A stretch of 64,000 bases of DNA. It comes from Mycolicibacterium parafortuitum (lineage in GTDB: Bacteria > Actinomycetota > Actinomycetes > Mycobacteriales > Mycobacteriaceae). Shown piece after piece: positions 27,482-35,458 of this stretch. Below the pieces are notes generated by a model. The model worked only from the letters and a program-made list of their open reading frames with translations. It did no database searches and was not told the origin of the DNA. Position 1 is the first letter of the stretch. Each line of letters starts with the position of its first letter. Position numbers and translations under genes: made by a program. Location: assembly GCF_002086815.1 (NCBI RefSeq), contig NZ_MVID01000006.1:62001-126000 (forward strand), in the 5' to 3' direction.

Positions 27482-28281
27482 ACGTCCGGCGTGTACGTCT
27501 GCAGCGGCTTGCCGGTCTTCCAGTGCTTCATCAGCGCGGCGGCGAACTCGCGGTAGGCCATCGCACCCTTGTTCTTGCGCCCGGTCAGCACCGAAGCACC
27601 TGACGCGCTGGCCTCGGCGAACCGGACGGTGCGCGGGATCGGCGGCGAGAGCACCGGCAGGTTGTAGCGGTCGACGACGTCGAACAGCACGTCGCGGCTG
27701 TGCGTGGTGCGCGAGTCGTACAGCGTCGGCAGCGCACCCAGCAGCGTGAGGTTCGGGTTGGTGATGGCCTGCACGTCCGACACGGTGCGCAGGAACTGGC
27801 CGACGCCGCGGTGGGCGAGCGTCTCGCACTGCAGCGGAACCACCACCTCGTCGGCCGCGGTCAACCCGTTGAGCGTCAGCACCCCCAGCGACGGCGGACA
27901 GTCGATGATCACGACGTCGAAATCGGCGCTGACCTTGTCGAGCGCACGTTTGAGCGCGTGTTCGCGCCCCGCCCGCATCAACAGCATCGCCTCGGCCCCG
28001 GCCAGGTCGATGTTGGCGGGCAGCAACGTCATGCCCTCCTGGGTCTGCACCAGCGCGACGTCCGGTTCGACGTCGCCGAGCAGCACCTCGTGCACCGAGA
28101 CCGGCAGTTTGTCCGGATCATGGCCGAGCGAGAAGGTCAGCGACCCTTGCGGATCGAGGTCGACGAGCAACACCTTCTTGCCCTGTTCGGCCATCGCCGC
28201 ACCCAACGACGCAACCGTCGTCGTCTTGGCGACTCCACCCTTTTGATTGGCGACTGCAAGTACCCGCGTCACTGTTCCCAT
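27478..28281 (-). CDS. ParA/Soj-family ATPase (orphan)
   Basis: This 267 aa protein is a ParA-type P-loop ATPase. It has the deviant Walker A KGGVAKTTT (with the upstream signature lysine), switch segments VDLDPQGS and IIDCPPSLG, and a C-terminal helix region. No parB gene or parS site is near, so it is an orphan relative (Rv3213c position) rather than the main chromosome-partition ATPase. The ATG at 28281 begins the family N terminus (MGTVTRVLAVANQKGG). It is convergent with the PQQ-like gene and divergent from the phosphatase gene. Confidence 0.9.
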   Translation of the reverse strand: MGTVTRVLAVANQKGGVAKTTTVASLGAAMAEQGKKVLLVDLDPQGSLTFSLGHDPDKLPVSVHEVLLGDVEPDVALVQTQEGMTLLPANIDLAGAEAMLLMRAGREHALKRALDKVSADFDVVIIDCPPSLGVLTLNGLTAADEVVVPLQCETLAHRGVGQFLRTVSDVQAITNPNLTLLGALPTLYDSRTTHSRDVLFDVVDRYNLPVLSPPIPRTVRFAEASASGASVLTGRKNKGAMAYREFAAALMKHWKTGKPLQTYTPDV

Positions 28282-28374
28282 CCTGCCGCCTATTCTGACT
28301 TTTGTCGTGCTCTCGCGTTCATGTTCACCTCTGGGCCCCGGTGGTAAACCGCCGGTACGGCAGAATCGGATGCT

Positions 28375-28986
28375 GTGGGCCTTCTGCAGCACCGTCTGAT
28401 CCTGCTCCGGCACGGCGAGACGGAATGGTCGAAATCGGGCAAGCACACGAGCCGTACCGAGCTTGAGCTCACCGAACACGGCCGCGCCCAGGCCCGGGCC
28501 GCGGCCGACACCCTCGAACAACTCGACCTGCACGACCCGTACGTCGTCAGCAGTCCGCGGGTACGGGCGAGGACCACCGCCGAACTCGCCGGGCTCGCCG
28601 TCGACGAGGTGAACCCGTTGATCAGCGAATGGGACTACGGCGACTTCGAGGGCACCACCACCGTGCAGATCCGCGAGACCGTGCCCAACTGGCTGGTGTG
28701 GACGCACGGCTGTCCCGGCGGTGAGACCTCGGCGCAGGTGTGTGCGCGCGCCGACAGGGCCATCGCGGTCGCGCTCGGCCACATGGAGTCCCGCGACGTC
28801 GTGTTCGTCGGGCACGGGCATTTCTCCCGCGCGGTGATCACCCGGTGGATCGAGCAGCCGGTGTACGAGGGCATCCGGTTCGCGATGCCGGCGGCGTCGA
28901 TGGCGGTGTGCGGCTTCGAGCACGGGGTCCGTCAGCTCGGCGCGCTGGCGCAGACCGGTGTCCCCAACCCGGCCGTGTCGACGTGA
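28375..28986 (+). CDS. Histidine phosphatase superfamily acid phosphatase
   Basis: This 203 aa protein is a histidine phosphatase/phosphoglycerate-mutase-like enzyme with the catalytic motif LLRHGETEW near residue 10 and the second histidine in VGHGHFSRA. It corresponds to Rv3214, once called gpm2/entD and later shown to be a broad acid phosphatase. It starts at a GTG (28375). Its TGA overlaps the entC start as GTGA (28983-28986), so the two are translationally coupled. This coupling is consistent with a joint role in a chorismate-derived pathway, but none is proved. Confidence 0.9.
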   Translation: MGLLQHRLILLRHGETEWSKSGKHTSRTELELTEHGRAQARAAADTLEQLDLHDPYVVSSPRVRARTTAELAGLAVDEVNPLISEWDYGDFEGTTTVQIRETVPNWLVWTHGCPGGETSAQVCARADRAIAVALGHMESRDVVFVGHGHFSRAVITRWIEQPVYEGIRFAMPAASMAVCGFEHGVRQLGALAQTGVPNPAVST

Positions 28987-30080
28987 CCCGCGAACCCGCG
29001 TTCGTGTTCGCCGGGCCCGACGGCGTCGTCGTCGGCGAGGGCGTCCACACCGCGTTCCCGCGCATCGCCGACGCCCGCGCCGCGCTCGCCTCGCACAGTT
29101 CTCCGATCATCGTGGGCGCGTTGCCTTTCGACCTCGACAAGCCTGCCGCATTGATCAGGCCGCAGTCGGTGCGGTTCACCGACTCGCTGCCGGACTGGCC
29201 GGCGCGCGATCTGGCCGCCGCGGAGATCACCGCGACCAGCCCGGACGCCGACGAGCACCGTCGGCGCATCGAGATCGCGCTGCGGCGGCTGCGTGATCCC
29301 GCCGACGGACTGCACAAGGTGGTGCTGGCCCGCGCGCTGCAGCTGAGCGCGCACGGGCGGCTGGACGCCAGGACCGTGCTCGCCCGCCTGGCCTCCGCGG
29401 ACGCGCAGGCGACCAAGTTCCTCGTCGATCTTTCGGCTGCGGGCGAAGGCTATTCGGGCACCGCGCTGGTGGGCGCCAGCCCGGAGCTGCTGGTGGCCCG
29501 GCACGGGCAGCAGGTGTTCTGCCGGCCGTTCGCCGGTTCCGCACCGCGGCGCGCCGATCCCGAGGCCGACGCGGCGAGCGGAGCCGCGCTTGCCGAATCC
29601 GACAAGAACCACCACGAACACCAGCTCGTCGTCGACGCGCTGCGCACCGCGCTGGACCCGCTGTGCACCGATCTGCAGATCGCCGAACGTCCCCAGCTGA
29701 CCAAAACCGCCGCGGTGTGGCACCTGTACACACCCATCACCGGGACCCTGCGCGAAAAGTCAACGACAGCTTTGGATCTCGCCGTCGCGCTGCATCCCAC
29801 GCCCGCGGTCGGCGGCTCCCCCACCGAGGAGGCCACCGCGCTGATCGCCGCCGTCGAGGGTGACCGCGGCTTCTACGCGGGCACCGTGGGCTGGTGCGAC
29901 CGGCGCGGTGACGGCCGCTGGGTGGTGTCGATCCGGTGCGCGCAGCTGTCGGCCGACCGCCGCACCGCCGTCGCGCACTCCGGCGGCGGGATCGTCGCCG
30001 AATCCGACCCCGACGACGAAGTCGACGAGACCACAACGAAATTCCGAACCATCCTGTCAGCGCTGGGAGTCCAGACATGA
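28983..30080 (+). CDS. entC: Isochorismate synthase EntC/MenF family
   Basis: This 365 aa protein belongs to the chorismate-utilising enzyme family. Motifs include LHKVVLARAL, the FAGSAPRRADP segment of isochorismate synthases, HPTPAVGGSPTEEA and GFYAGTVGWCD. It converts chorismate to isochorismate for menaquinone or siderophore precursors (Rv3215). The GTG start at 28983 overlaps the phosphatase stop, and its TGA overlaps the GNAT ATG at 30077, so phosphatase, entC and GNAT form a tightly coupled operon. Confidence 0.9.
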   Translation: MTREPAFVFAGPDGVVVGEGVHTAFPRIADARAALASHSSPIIVGALPFDLDKPAALIRPQSVRFTDSLPDWPARDLAAAEITATSPDADEHRRRIEIALRRLRDPADGLHKVVLARALQLSAHGRLDARTVLARLASADAQATKFLVDLSAAGEGYSGTALVGASPELLVARHGQQVFCRPFAGSAPRRADPEADAASGAALAESDKNHHEHQLVVDALRTALDPLCTDLQIAERPQLTKTAAVWHLYTPITGTLREKSTTALDLAVALHPTPAVGGSPTEEATALIAAVEGDRGFYAGTVGWCDRRGDGRWVVSIRCAQLSADRRTAVAHSGGGIVAESDPDDEVDETTTKFRTILSALGVQT

Positions 30081-30577
30081 GCGAGAGCATCCGCAGGGTC
30101 CGCCGCGGCGACGAGGCCGAACTGGTGGCGATGATCGGCGAACTCGCCGAGTTCGAGCACGCCGCCGACGAGTGCACGGTGACCGAGACACAGCTCGCCG
30201 ACGCGCTTTTCGGCCCCGACCCGACGCTGCACGGCCACATCGCCGAGGTGGACGGTCAGGCCGCGGCGATGGCGTTGTGGTTCCGCAACTTCTCGACATG
30301 GGACGGGGCCGCCGGGATCTACCTGGAAGACCTGTTCGTCCGTGCGCGATTCCGCCGCCGCGGGCTGGCGCGCAAGCTGCTCGCCACGCTGGCCCGTGGG
30401 TGCGTCGAGCACGGCTACTCGCGGCTGAGTTGGGCGGTGCTCGACTGGAACGTCAACGCGATCGCGCTCTACGACGGCGTGGGCGGCAAACCGCAGAGCG
30501 AATGGATCACCTACCGCGTGTCGGGTCCGGAACTGTCGGCGTTGGCATCCCGGGAGAACTCGGAATCCGGCTCCTGA
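30077..30577 (+). CDS. GNAT-family N-acetyltransferase
   Basis: This 166 aa protein is a GNAT acetyltransferase. The acetyl-CoA pyrophosphate loop is RFRRRGLARKLL after the beta-strand YLEDLFVRARF. The overall pattern, including the C-terminal DWNVNAIALYDGVGG, resembles diamine/spermidine N-acetyltransferases. The substrate is unknown (Rv3216 position). The start ATG overlaps the entC stop. Its last 67 bases overlap the 3' end of the convergent membrane-protein gene, an unusually long coding overlap. Confidence 0.85.
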   Translation: MSESIRRVRRGDEAELVAMIGELAEFEHAADECTVTETQLADALFGPDPTLHGHIAEVDGQAAAMALWFRNFSTWDGAAGIYLEDLFVRARFRRRGLARKLLATLARGCVEHGYSRLSWAVLDWNVNAIALYDGVGGKPQSEWITYRVSGPELSALASRENSESGS

Positions 30578-30963
30578 GTGAGCCAGTGCAGGCCCGTGGG
30601 GCCGAACAGTGCGGCCAGCACCGTGACGGCCGCGGCGGCGACGACGACCGCGTAGCCCGGTCGCCCCGAGCTGAAGACGTAGTAGGCCACGGGCAGCAGC
30701 ACCAGGTTCGCGAACACCGCGATACCGCGGCCCCAGCGGCGCCCGGCCCACAGCGCCCACCCGGCGGCGGCGACCCCGGATCCCATGATCGCGAACCAGC
30801 CCGCGGTGCCGTATCCGCTGATCCCGACCTCGTGGTGGCCGCCTGCCTCGCGCACGACGAGCACGACCGCGGTCACGATCGCCAGCAGACCTTCGAGAGC
30901 GGCGATCGCACCGGCCAGGCGCACCGGGCGGGGTGTGAACGTGCCGTAGGCGCGGTATGTCAC
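30511..30963 (-). CDS. Small integral membrane protein
   Basis: This 150 aa protein has about four hydrophobic segments (LAGAIAALEGLLAIVTAVVL, AGWFAIMGSGVAAAGWALWA, IAVFANLVLLPVAYYVF, AVVVAAAAVTVLAALFG) and a short acidic tail. It matches Rv3217c by position; the function is unknown. The start is a GTG at 30963 overlapping the aroQ stop as GTGA, so it is translated with aroQ. The tail-coding part overlaps the convergent GNAT gene. Confidence 0.75.
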   Translation of the reverse strand: MTYRAYGTFTPRPVRLAGAIAALEGLLAIVTAVVLVVREAGGHHEVGISGYGTAGWFAIMGSGVAAAGWALWAGRRWGRGIAVFANLVLLPVAYYVFSSGRPGYAVVVAAAAVTVLAALFGPTGLHWLTQEPDSEFSRDANADSSGPDTR

Positions 30964-31403
30964 TGCGCCAGCCTGTCGGCGAGGTACTGCACCGCCATCT
31001 CGTAGCCCAGCGGCCCGGCGCCGGCGACCACCATCTCCGCGACGGCCGACACATACGAGTGGTGCCGGAACTCCTCGCGGGCGTGGATGTTGCTCAGGTG
31101 CACCTCGGCGACGGGCAACCCGACCGAACGCAGCGCGTCGGCGATCGCGACCGAGGTGTGGCTGTAGGCGGCCGGGTTGATCACGATGGCAGCGCAGTCG
31201 CTGCGCGCGGCGTGGATGGCGTCGATCAGTTCACCCTCGTGGTTGCTCTGAACGGCGCGGACGGCCAGGCCGGCCTCCTTGGCCACCTGCGCCACCCTCG
31301 CCTCGATCTCGGCGAGCGTCGTCGACCCGTAGACCTCGGGCTGCCGGGTGCCCAGCAGGTTCAGGTTCGGCCCGTTGACGAGTAGTAATCGGCGTTCGGT
31401 CAC
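30960..31403 (-). CDS. aroQ: Type II 3-dehydroquinate dehydratase
   Basis: This 147 aa protein is a type II dehydroquinase, which interconverts 3-dehydroquinate and 3-dehydroshikimate. It has the N-terminal GPNLNLLGTRQPEVYG with the active-site tyrosine, the SNHEGELIDAIH segment, NPAAYSHTSVA and VHLSNIHAREEFRHHS. Mycobacteria normally encode this enzyme with aroK and aroB elsewhere, so this copy next to a membrane protein looks like a paralogue. It could serve quinate catabolism or back up the shikimate route. The stop overlaps the downstream GTG. Divergent from the DagK-like gene. Confidence 0.9.
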   Translation of the reverse strand: MTERRLLLVNGPNLNLLGTRQPEVYGSTTLAEIEARVAQVAKEAGLAVRAVQSNHEGELIDAIHAARSDCAAIVINPAAYSHTSVAIADALRSVGLPVAEVHLSNIHAREEFRHHSYVSAVAEMVVAGAGPLGYEMAVQYLADRLAQ

Positions 31404-31471
31404 CGTTGTACGGTACCGGCGCCGGTCGCCGCGCGGCCTCGATGCGCACCGGACGGTTAGGCTCGGGCCCC

Positions 31472-32428
31472 GTGCGCGCCGTGCTGATCGTTAACCCGAA
31501 TGCGACTTCGACGACGCCGGCGGGCAGAGACCTGCTGGCTCATGCGTTGGAGAGCCGCGTCCGGCTGACAGTGACCCACACCGACCACCGCGGTCACGCG
31601 ATCGAGATCGCCCGTGACGCCGCCCGTGACGGTGTCGACGTGGTGATCGTGCACGGCGGCGACGGCACGGTCAACGAGGTCGTCAACGGCGTCGTCGAAC
31701 AGTGCGGCGCAGGTCAGCCGGGTCCTGCCGTGGGTGTGGTGCCCGGCGGCTCGGCGAATGTGTTCGCCCGCGCGCTGGGCATCAGCCCGGACCCGATCGA
31801 GGCCACCAACCAGCTCGTCGACCTGCTGGGTGACTACCGGCGCGGCCGGCAGTGGCGGCGCATCGGCCTGATGGACTGCGGTGAGCGCTGGGGCGTGTTC
31901 ACCGCGGGGATGGGCGTCGACGGCGACGTGGTGGCCGCGGTCGAGGCGCAGCGCGCCAAGGGCCGCAAGGTCACGGCGTCGCGCTACATCCGCGTCGCGG
32001 TGCGCGAGGTACTGGCGGCCGCGCGCAAGGAGCCGAACCTGACGCTGCGGCTGCCCGACCACGAGCCCATCTCCGGGGTGCATTTCGCGTTCGTGTCGAA
32101 CGCCAGCCCGTGGACGTACGCCAACACGCGGCCGGTGTGGACCAACCCGGACACCACGTTCGAGACGGGGCTGGGGGTGTTCGCGACCACCAGCATGAAC
32201 ATCTGGGCGAATCTGCGGTTGGCGCGGCAGATGAACTCGCGTAAACCCCGCCTGGAAGCCAAGCATCTGATCCGCGACGACGACCTGCCGTGGCTGGAAG
32301 TGAGCAGCGACACCCCGGTCGCATGCCAGATTGACGGAGATTACATCGGGGAGCGCGAAATGATGCGCTTCACTGCGGTGGCCGGTGCTCTGCAGGTGGT
32401 CGCGCCCCCGCCGAAGATGGGCCGTTAA
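31472..32428 (+). CDS. Diacylglycerol/sphingosine kinase-like lipid kinase
   Basis: This 318 aa protein is a DAGK-catalytic-domain lipid kinase: N-terminal VLIVNPNATSTTP, the nucleotide loop HGGDGTVNEVVNG and the PGGSANVFAR segment. The C-terminal DTPVACQIDGDYIGE is typical of the second domain. It is Rv3218-like. The GTG at 31472 (VRAVLIVNP) matches the expected N terminus; an upstream ATG at 31406 would add 22 residues and overlap the divergent aroQ start region. A phospholipid or diacylglycerol substrate is inferred from the family. Confidence 0.82.
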   Translation: MRAVLIVNPNATSTTPAGRDLLAHALESRVRLTVTHTDHRGHAIEIARDAARDGVDVVIVHGGDGTVNEVVNGVVEQCGAGQPGPAVGVVPGGSANVFARALGISPDPIEATNQLVDLLGDYRRGRQWRRIGLMDCGERWGVFTAGMGVDGDVVAAVEAQRAKGRKVTASRYIRVAVREVLAAARKEPNLTLRLPDHEPISGVHFAFVSNASPWTYANTRPVWTNPDTTFETGLGVFATTSMNIWANLRLARQMNSRKPRLEAKHLIRDDDLPWLEVSSDTPVACQIDGDYIGEREMMRFTAVAGALQVVAPPPKMGR

Positions 32429-32540
32429 CAGCTCTGAACTGGGGAAATGCCCTCAGCCGGAAAAATCCCAGGCATGTTTTAGGGCGCAGATGGGTAGAGC
32501 CTAGTACAGGTGACCACGGGTTCGGAAAACGGACCCCGGT

Positions 32541-32556
32541 AGTGAGATAGCCCACG
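32541..32556 (+). promoter_or_regulatory. CRP (cAMP receptor protein)-type site upstream of whiB1
   Basis: The sequence AGTGAGATAGCCCACG has the GTGA-N6-TCAC-like half sites (GTGA...CCAC) of mycobacterial CRP sites. From memory it is the same as the CRP site described in the M. tuberculosis whiB1 promoter. It lies about 150 bp before the whiB1 ATG, just upstream of a TTGACA element. Confidence 0.7.
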
Positions 32557-32572
32557 AGTTAACGAACTTCTA

Positions 32573-32600
32573 TTGACATCTGTTCAGCCTGTGAAAGCAT
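32573..32600 (+). promoter_or_regulatory. whiB1 promoter
   Basis: A consensus -35 TTGACA (32573-32578) lies 16 bp before AAGCAT (32595-32600), the best nearby -10 candidate, which is weak. The CRP-type site sits just upstream. The 278 bp between the DagK-like stop and the whiB1 ATG hold no further gene that I can see. Confidence 0.5.
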
Positions 32601-32706
32601 CGATGCAACAGCGCGGAAACATTTGGTGCGCTTGCGTTAACAGCCGAAGTGAAACTCGTGCGTCTCTCTGCGCGCACACATGACATTGACGAGGAGTTTG
32701 ATCAAT

Positions 32707-32961
32707 ATGGATTGGCGCCACAAGGCGGTCTGTCGCGACGAAGATCCGGAGCTGTTCTTCCCGGTCGGAAACAGCGGCCCGGCGCTTGCCCAGATCGCGG
32801 ACGCGAAGCTGGTCTGCAACCGCTGCCCGGTCACCGCGGAGTGCCTGAGCTGGGCTTTGGAGTCCGGCCAGGACGCCGGCGTGTGGGGCGGCATGAGCGA
32901 GGACGAGCGTCGCGCGCTCAAGCGTCGCAACGCCAGGACGAAGGCTCGCAGCGGAGTCTGA
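32707..32961 (+). CDS. whiB1: WhiB1, nitric-oxide-responsive Wbl regulator
   Basis: This 84 aa Wbl protein has four cluster cysteines (AVCRDED, LVCNRCPVTAEC) and the GVWGGMSEDERRALKRR turn and basic tail. WhiB1 carries a [4Fe-4S] cluster that reacts with nitric oxide and binds the principal sigma factor; it is essential in M. tuberculosis. The ATG at 32707 follows the ribosome-binding site GAGGAG. A CRP site and a -35 element lie upstream, and a perfect hairpin terminator follows the stop by 14 bp. Confidence 0.96.
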   Translation: MDWRHKAVCRDEDPELFFPVGNSGPALAQIADAKLVCNRCPVTAECLSWALESGQDAGVWGGMSEDERRALKRRNARTKARSGV

Positions 32962-32975
32962 GCCTCCTTCGGCAT

Positions 32976-33017
32976 ACAAAACAACGGCCCCGACTAATGT
33001 CGGGGCCGTTGTTTTGT
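32976..33017. terminator. Bidirectional intrinsic terminator (whiB1/pdtaS)
   Basis: A perfect 19-bp stem is formed by 32976-32994 and 32999-33017 with a TAAT loop. The arms begin ACAAAACAACGG, so the stem base gives a TTGTTTTGT run on either strand. It separates whiB1 (plus) from the convergent pdtaS gene (minus) and should terminate both. Confidence 0.92.
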
Positions 33018-33066
33018 GCAATGAATTGAATTGATTTCCACCGCTTAACAAAAATGGCATAAACCG

Positions 33067-34557
33067 TCAGTATTGCGGGACCCGAACGCGTCTGCCGATC
33101 GGTACTCGCAGAACTACGTCGGTGCCGCCGTCGTCGCTGGCGTGCATCCCCAGCGACCCGTCGAGTTCGGCCGACACCAGGGTCCGCACGATCTGCAGGC
33201 CGAGCCGGTCGGACTTCTCCAGACTGAATCCGGCGGGCAGTCCGCGCCCGTCGTCGTGCACCACCACATCGAGCCAGCGCGCCGACCGCTGGGAGCGGAT
33301 CGTCACGCAGCCCTGGGGGGTGGCGGTGTCGAAGGCGTGCTCGATGGCGTTCTGGACCAGCTCGGTGATCACCATGACCAATGCGGTGGCACGGTCGGCA
33401 TCGAGCACCCCGAGCTCCCCGATGCGGTTGATCCGGATCGGAGAGTCAACGGCCGCAACGTCGTTCATGATCGGCAGGATGCGGTCGATCACCTCGTCGA
33501 GGTTGACCTCCTCGTCCACCGACATCGACAGCGCGTCGTGCACCAGCGCGATGGACGACACCCGCCGCACCGACTCCATCAGCGCCTCGCGGCCCTCGGG
33601 GTTGGTGGTCCGGCGGGCCTGGAGGCGCAGGAGCGCGGCGACGGTCTGCAGATTGTTCTTGACCCGGTGGTGGATCTCGCGGATCGTCGCGTCCTTCGAC
33701 AGCAGGGCGCGGTCGCGGCGCTTCACCTCGGTGACGTCCCGGATCAGGACCACCGCCCCTACAGGCACCCCATGCACCTCCAGCGGCAACGTACGCAGCA
33801 GAACCGTCGCTCCCCCGGCATCGACCTCCATACGCATGCTCGACCCGCCTGCGAGCGAATCACGGATGTGGTTGGCCAGTTCCTGGGCCTCGAAGGTGTC
33901 CGCGATCAGCGGACGCGTGACGCTGACCAGGTTGTGGCCCTCGAGTTCGGCGGTGAGCCCCATCCGGTGGTACGCCGAGATCGCATTCGGGCTGGCGAAG
34001 GTCACCACCCCCGCCTCGTCCAGGCGGATGAACCCGTCCCCGGCACGCGGGCTCGACCGCGACATCGCGAGGTCGCCGACGTTGGGCCAGGTGCCCTCGG
34101 AGAGCATGTGCAGCAGGTCGCCGGCGCAGTCGACGTAGGCGGCCTCCAGCGGGCTGACCTGGCGCGGCGCCAGCGAGGTCTGATGGGTCAGCACCGCGAC
34201 GACCTCGTTGCGGTACCGCACCGGCACGGCCTCGACGTTGAGTCCGGGGTCGCCCGACTCGCCCGCCACGGTGGCCCGGCCGATGGTGCCGGAGCGGAAC
34301 GCTTCGGCGACGATCGGGATGCCCCGGGCGTCGGCGAGGGTGCCGACGGCGTCGGTGAGCAGCACCGTCGGCGCGGTGTTGGGCCGCACCTGGGCGACGC
34401 AGACGAACCTGTCGTCGTCGCGGTGCACCCACATCAGGTAGTCGGCGAAGGACAGGTCTGCGAGCAGCTGCCACTCCCCGACCACCGCGTGCAGGTGGTC
34501 GACGGCGTTGCCGGGCAGCACGGTGTGCTCGGCGAGGAGGTCACCGAGGGTGGACAT
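33067..34557 (-). CDS. pdtaS: PdtaS, cytosolic sensor histidine kinase
   Basis: This 496 aa protein is the histidine kinase of the PdtaS/PdtaR system. An N-terminal GAF-like domain (about 1-140) is followed by a PAS domain (about 160-280). The HisKA_2 dimerisation box EIHHRVKNNLQTVAALL carries the phosphorylated histidine. The ATPase domain has the N box (ELVQNAIEHAF) and the G box (HDDGRGLPAGF). No transmembrane segment is visible, so it is soluble. Its partner PdtaR is an RNA-binding antiterminator encoded elsewhere. Corresponds to Rv3220c; it ends at a shared terminator with whiB1. Confidence 0.94.
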   Translation of the reverse strand: MSTLGDLLAEHTVLPGNAVDHLHAVVGEWQLLADLSFADYLMWVHRDDDRFVCVAQVRPNTAPTVLLTDAVGTLADARGIPIVAEAFRSGTIGRATVAGESGDPGLNVEAVPVRYRNEVVAVLTHQTSLAPRQVSPLEAAYVDCAGDLLHMLSEGTWPNVGDLAMSRSSPRAGDGFIRLDEAGVVTFASPNAISAYHRMGLTAELEGHNLVSVTRPLIADTFEAQELANHIRDSLAGGSSMRMEVDAGGATVLLRTLPLEVHGVPVGAVVLIRDVTEVKRRDRALLSKDATIREIHHRVKNNLQTVAALLRLQARRTTNPEGREALMESVRRVSSIALVHDALSMSVDEEVNLDEVIDRILPIMNDVAAVDSPIRINRIGELGVLDADRATALVMVITELVQNAIEHAFDTATPQGCVTIRSQRSARWLDVVVHDDGRGLPAGFSLEKSDRLGLQIVRTLVSAELDGSLGMHASDDGGTDVVLRVPIGRRVRVPQY

Positions 34558-34592
34558 GGCCTACGAGATGCCTGGCGGGAACGACGATGCGG

Positions 34593-34808
34593 CTAGCTGA
34601 TGACCGCGATCAGGTCGCCGGCCTGGATCACGTCACCGACCGACACACTGACCTTGCTGACGGTTCCCGCGACCTCGGCGAGGACCGGGATCTCCATCTT
34701 CATCGACTCGAGCAGCACCAGGGTGTCGCCTTCACCGATCTGATCGCCTTCGTGAACCACGACCTCGAGCACACTGGCCACGATTTCCGCGCGAACATCC
34801 TCGGCCAT
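34593..34808 (-). CDS. Biotinyl/lipoyl-domain protein TB7.3
   Basis: This 71 aa protein is a stand-alone biotin/lipoyl attachment domain. The attachment lysine is Lys37 in the ESMKMEIPV motif. It is nearly identical to mycobacterial TB7.3 (Rv3221c), a small biotin carrier protein whose carboxylase partner is not encoded nearby. The ATG at 34808 (MAEDVRAE) matches the known protein; an upstream GTG would add five residues. It lies directly upstream of pdtaS on the same strand (35-bp gap). Confidence 0.92.
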   Translation of the reverse strand: MAEDVRAEIVASVLEVVVHEGDQIGEGDTLVLLESMKMEIPVLAEVAGTVSKVSVSVGDVIQAGDLIAVIS

Positions 34809-34980
34809 CTTCACCCCACTCACTCAACTCTGGTGCCGGACGCGTCCATCGAACCACACCGCCGTCGTCGATGTCGCCGCTCACAGCCCGCGCGGGCAAA
34901 GGTGTCGGCGGAGCATGCGACAATATCTGACAGGCGCCCGCCGCCCGCGGGACGAATTCACCGACTCTTGGAGGTACACC

Positions 34981-35073
34981 ATGGCCAAGCGTGGCCGTAA
35001 GAAGCGCGACCGTAAGCACTCGAAGGCCAACCACGGCAAGCGACCCAACTGCGGTTCGAAGTCCGTTCGCTGA
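34981..35073 (+). CDS. Ribosomal protein bL37 (mycobacterial)
   Basis: A very short ORF (30 codons) encodes a highly basic peptide starting MAKRGRKKRDRKHSKANHGK, which matches the mycobacterial 50S protein bL37 described from ribosome structures. It sits beside rshA/sigH as in M. tuberculosis. The ribosome-binding site GGAGG precedes the ATG by a few bases. Known bL37 proteins are, from memory, about 24 residues; here the reading frame runs on after KRPN with CGSKSVR, giving a 30-residue product. A hairpin terminator follows. Confidence 0.9.
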   Translation: MAKRGRKKRDRKHSKANHGKRPNCGSKSVR

Positions 35074-35092
35074 CCTCCGGCTGACATCAGCC

Positions 35093-35127
35093 AACCGCCC
35101 GGCACTCAGATGAGTGGCCGGGCGGTT
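35093..35127. terminator. Intrinsic terminator after bL37 (bidirectional)
   Basis: A stem of about 14 bp (AACCGCCCGGCACT with its complement, one bulged G) spans 35093-35127 and is followed by TTTCG. It lies between the bL37 stop and the stop of the convergent rshA gene, and can serve both. Confidence 0.8.
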
Positions 35128-35149
35128 TCGCGTTCCAGGGCAGGCGCGG

Positions 35150-35458
35150 CTAACCCTGGCGGATGATCGTGGTCTGGCTGATCTGAATACGCAGCCGCTC
35201 GCGCAGCCCGTCGGGGGCACGCTCTCCGCTGCACTTGCTGGCGATGAGGTTCTTGATCTTCTCCTCGACGCCGTAATACCGCAGGCAGGCCGGGCATTCG
35301 TCGAGGTGCTGCTTGAGTTTGTCGCGGGTCTCCACGGTGCACTCACCGTCGAGCAGCGTCCACACCTCGGCGATCACGGCGGCGCATTCGGGATGTTCCG
35401 GGTCGACGGGCCCGACCGGCGGGCTCCAGCGTTCCTCCGGGTTCTCCATGCCGCTCAT
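35150..35458 (-). CDS. rshA: RshA, zinc anti-sigma factor for SigH
   Basis: This 102 aa protein is a ZAS-type anti-sigma factor with the zinc/redox motif HLDECPAC (HxxxCxxC). The cysteines form a disulfide under oxidation and release SigH. The ATG at 35458 overlaps the sigH stop as ATGA, so the two are translated together. It corresponds to M. tuberculosis RshA. It ends just before the bL37 terminator. Confidence 0.95.
   Translation of the reverse strand: MSGMENPEERWSPPVGPVDPEHPECAAVIAEVWTLLDGECTVETRDKLKQHLDECPACLRYYGVEEKIKNLIASKCSGERAPDGLRERLRIQISQTTIIRQG

Noticed and set aside
27478..28281. ParA gene as part of a chromosome or plasmid partition locus
   Set aside because: No parB gene or parS-like repeats are nearby; it is an orphan ParA-like ATPase.
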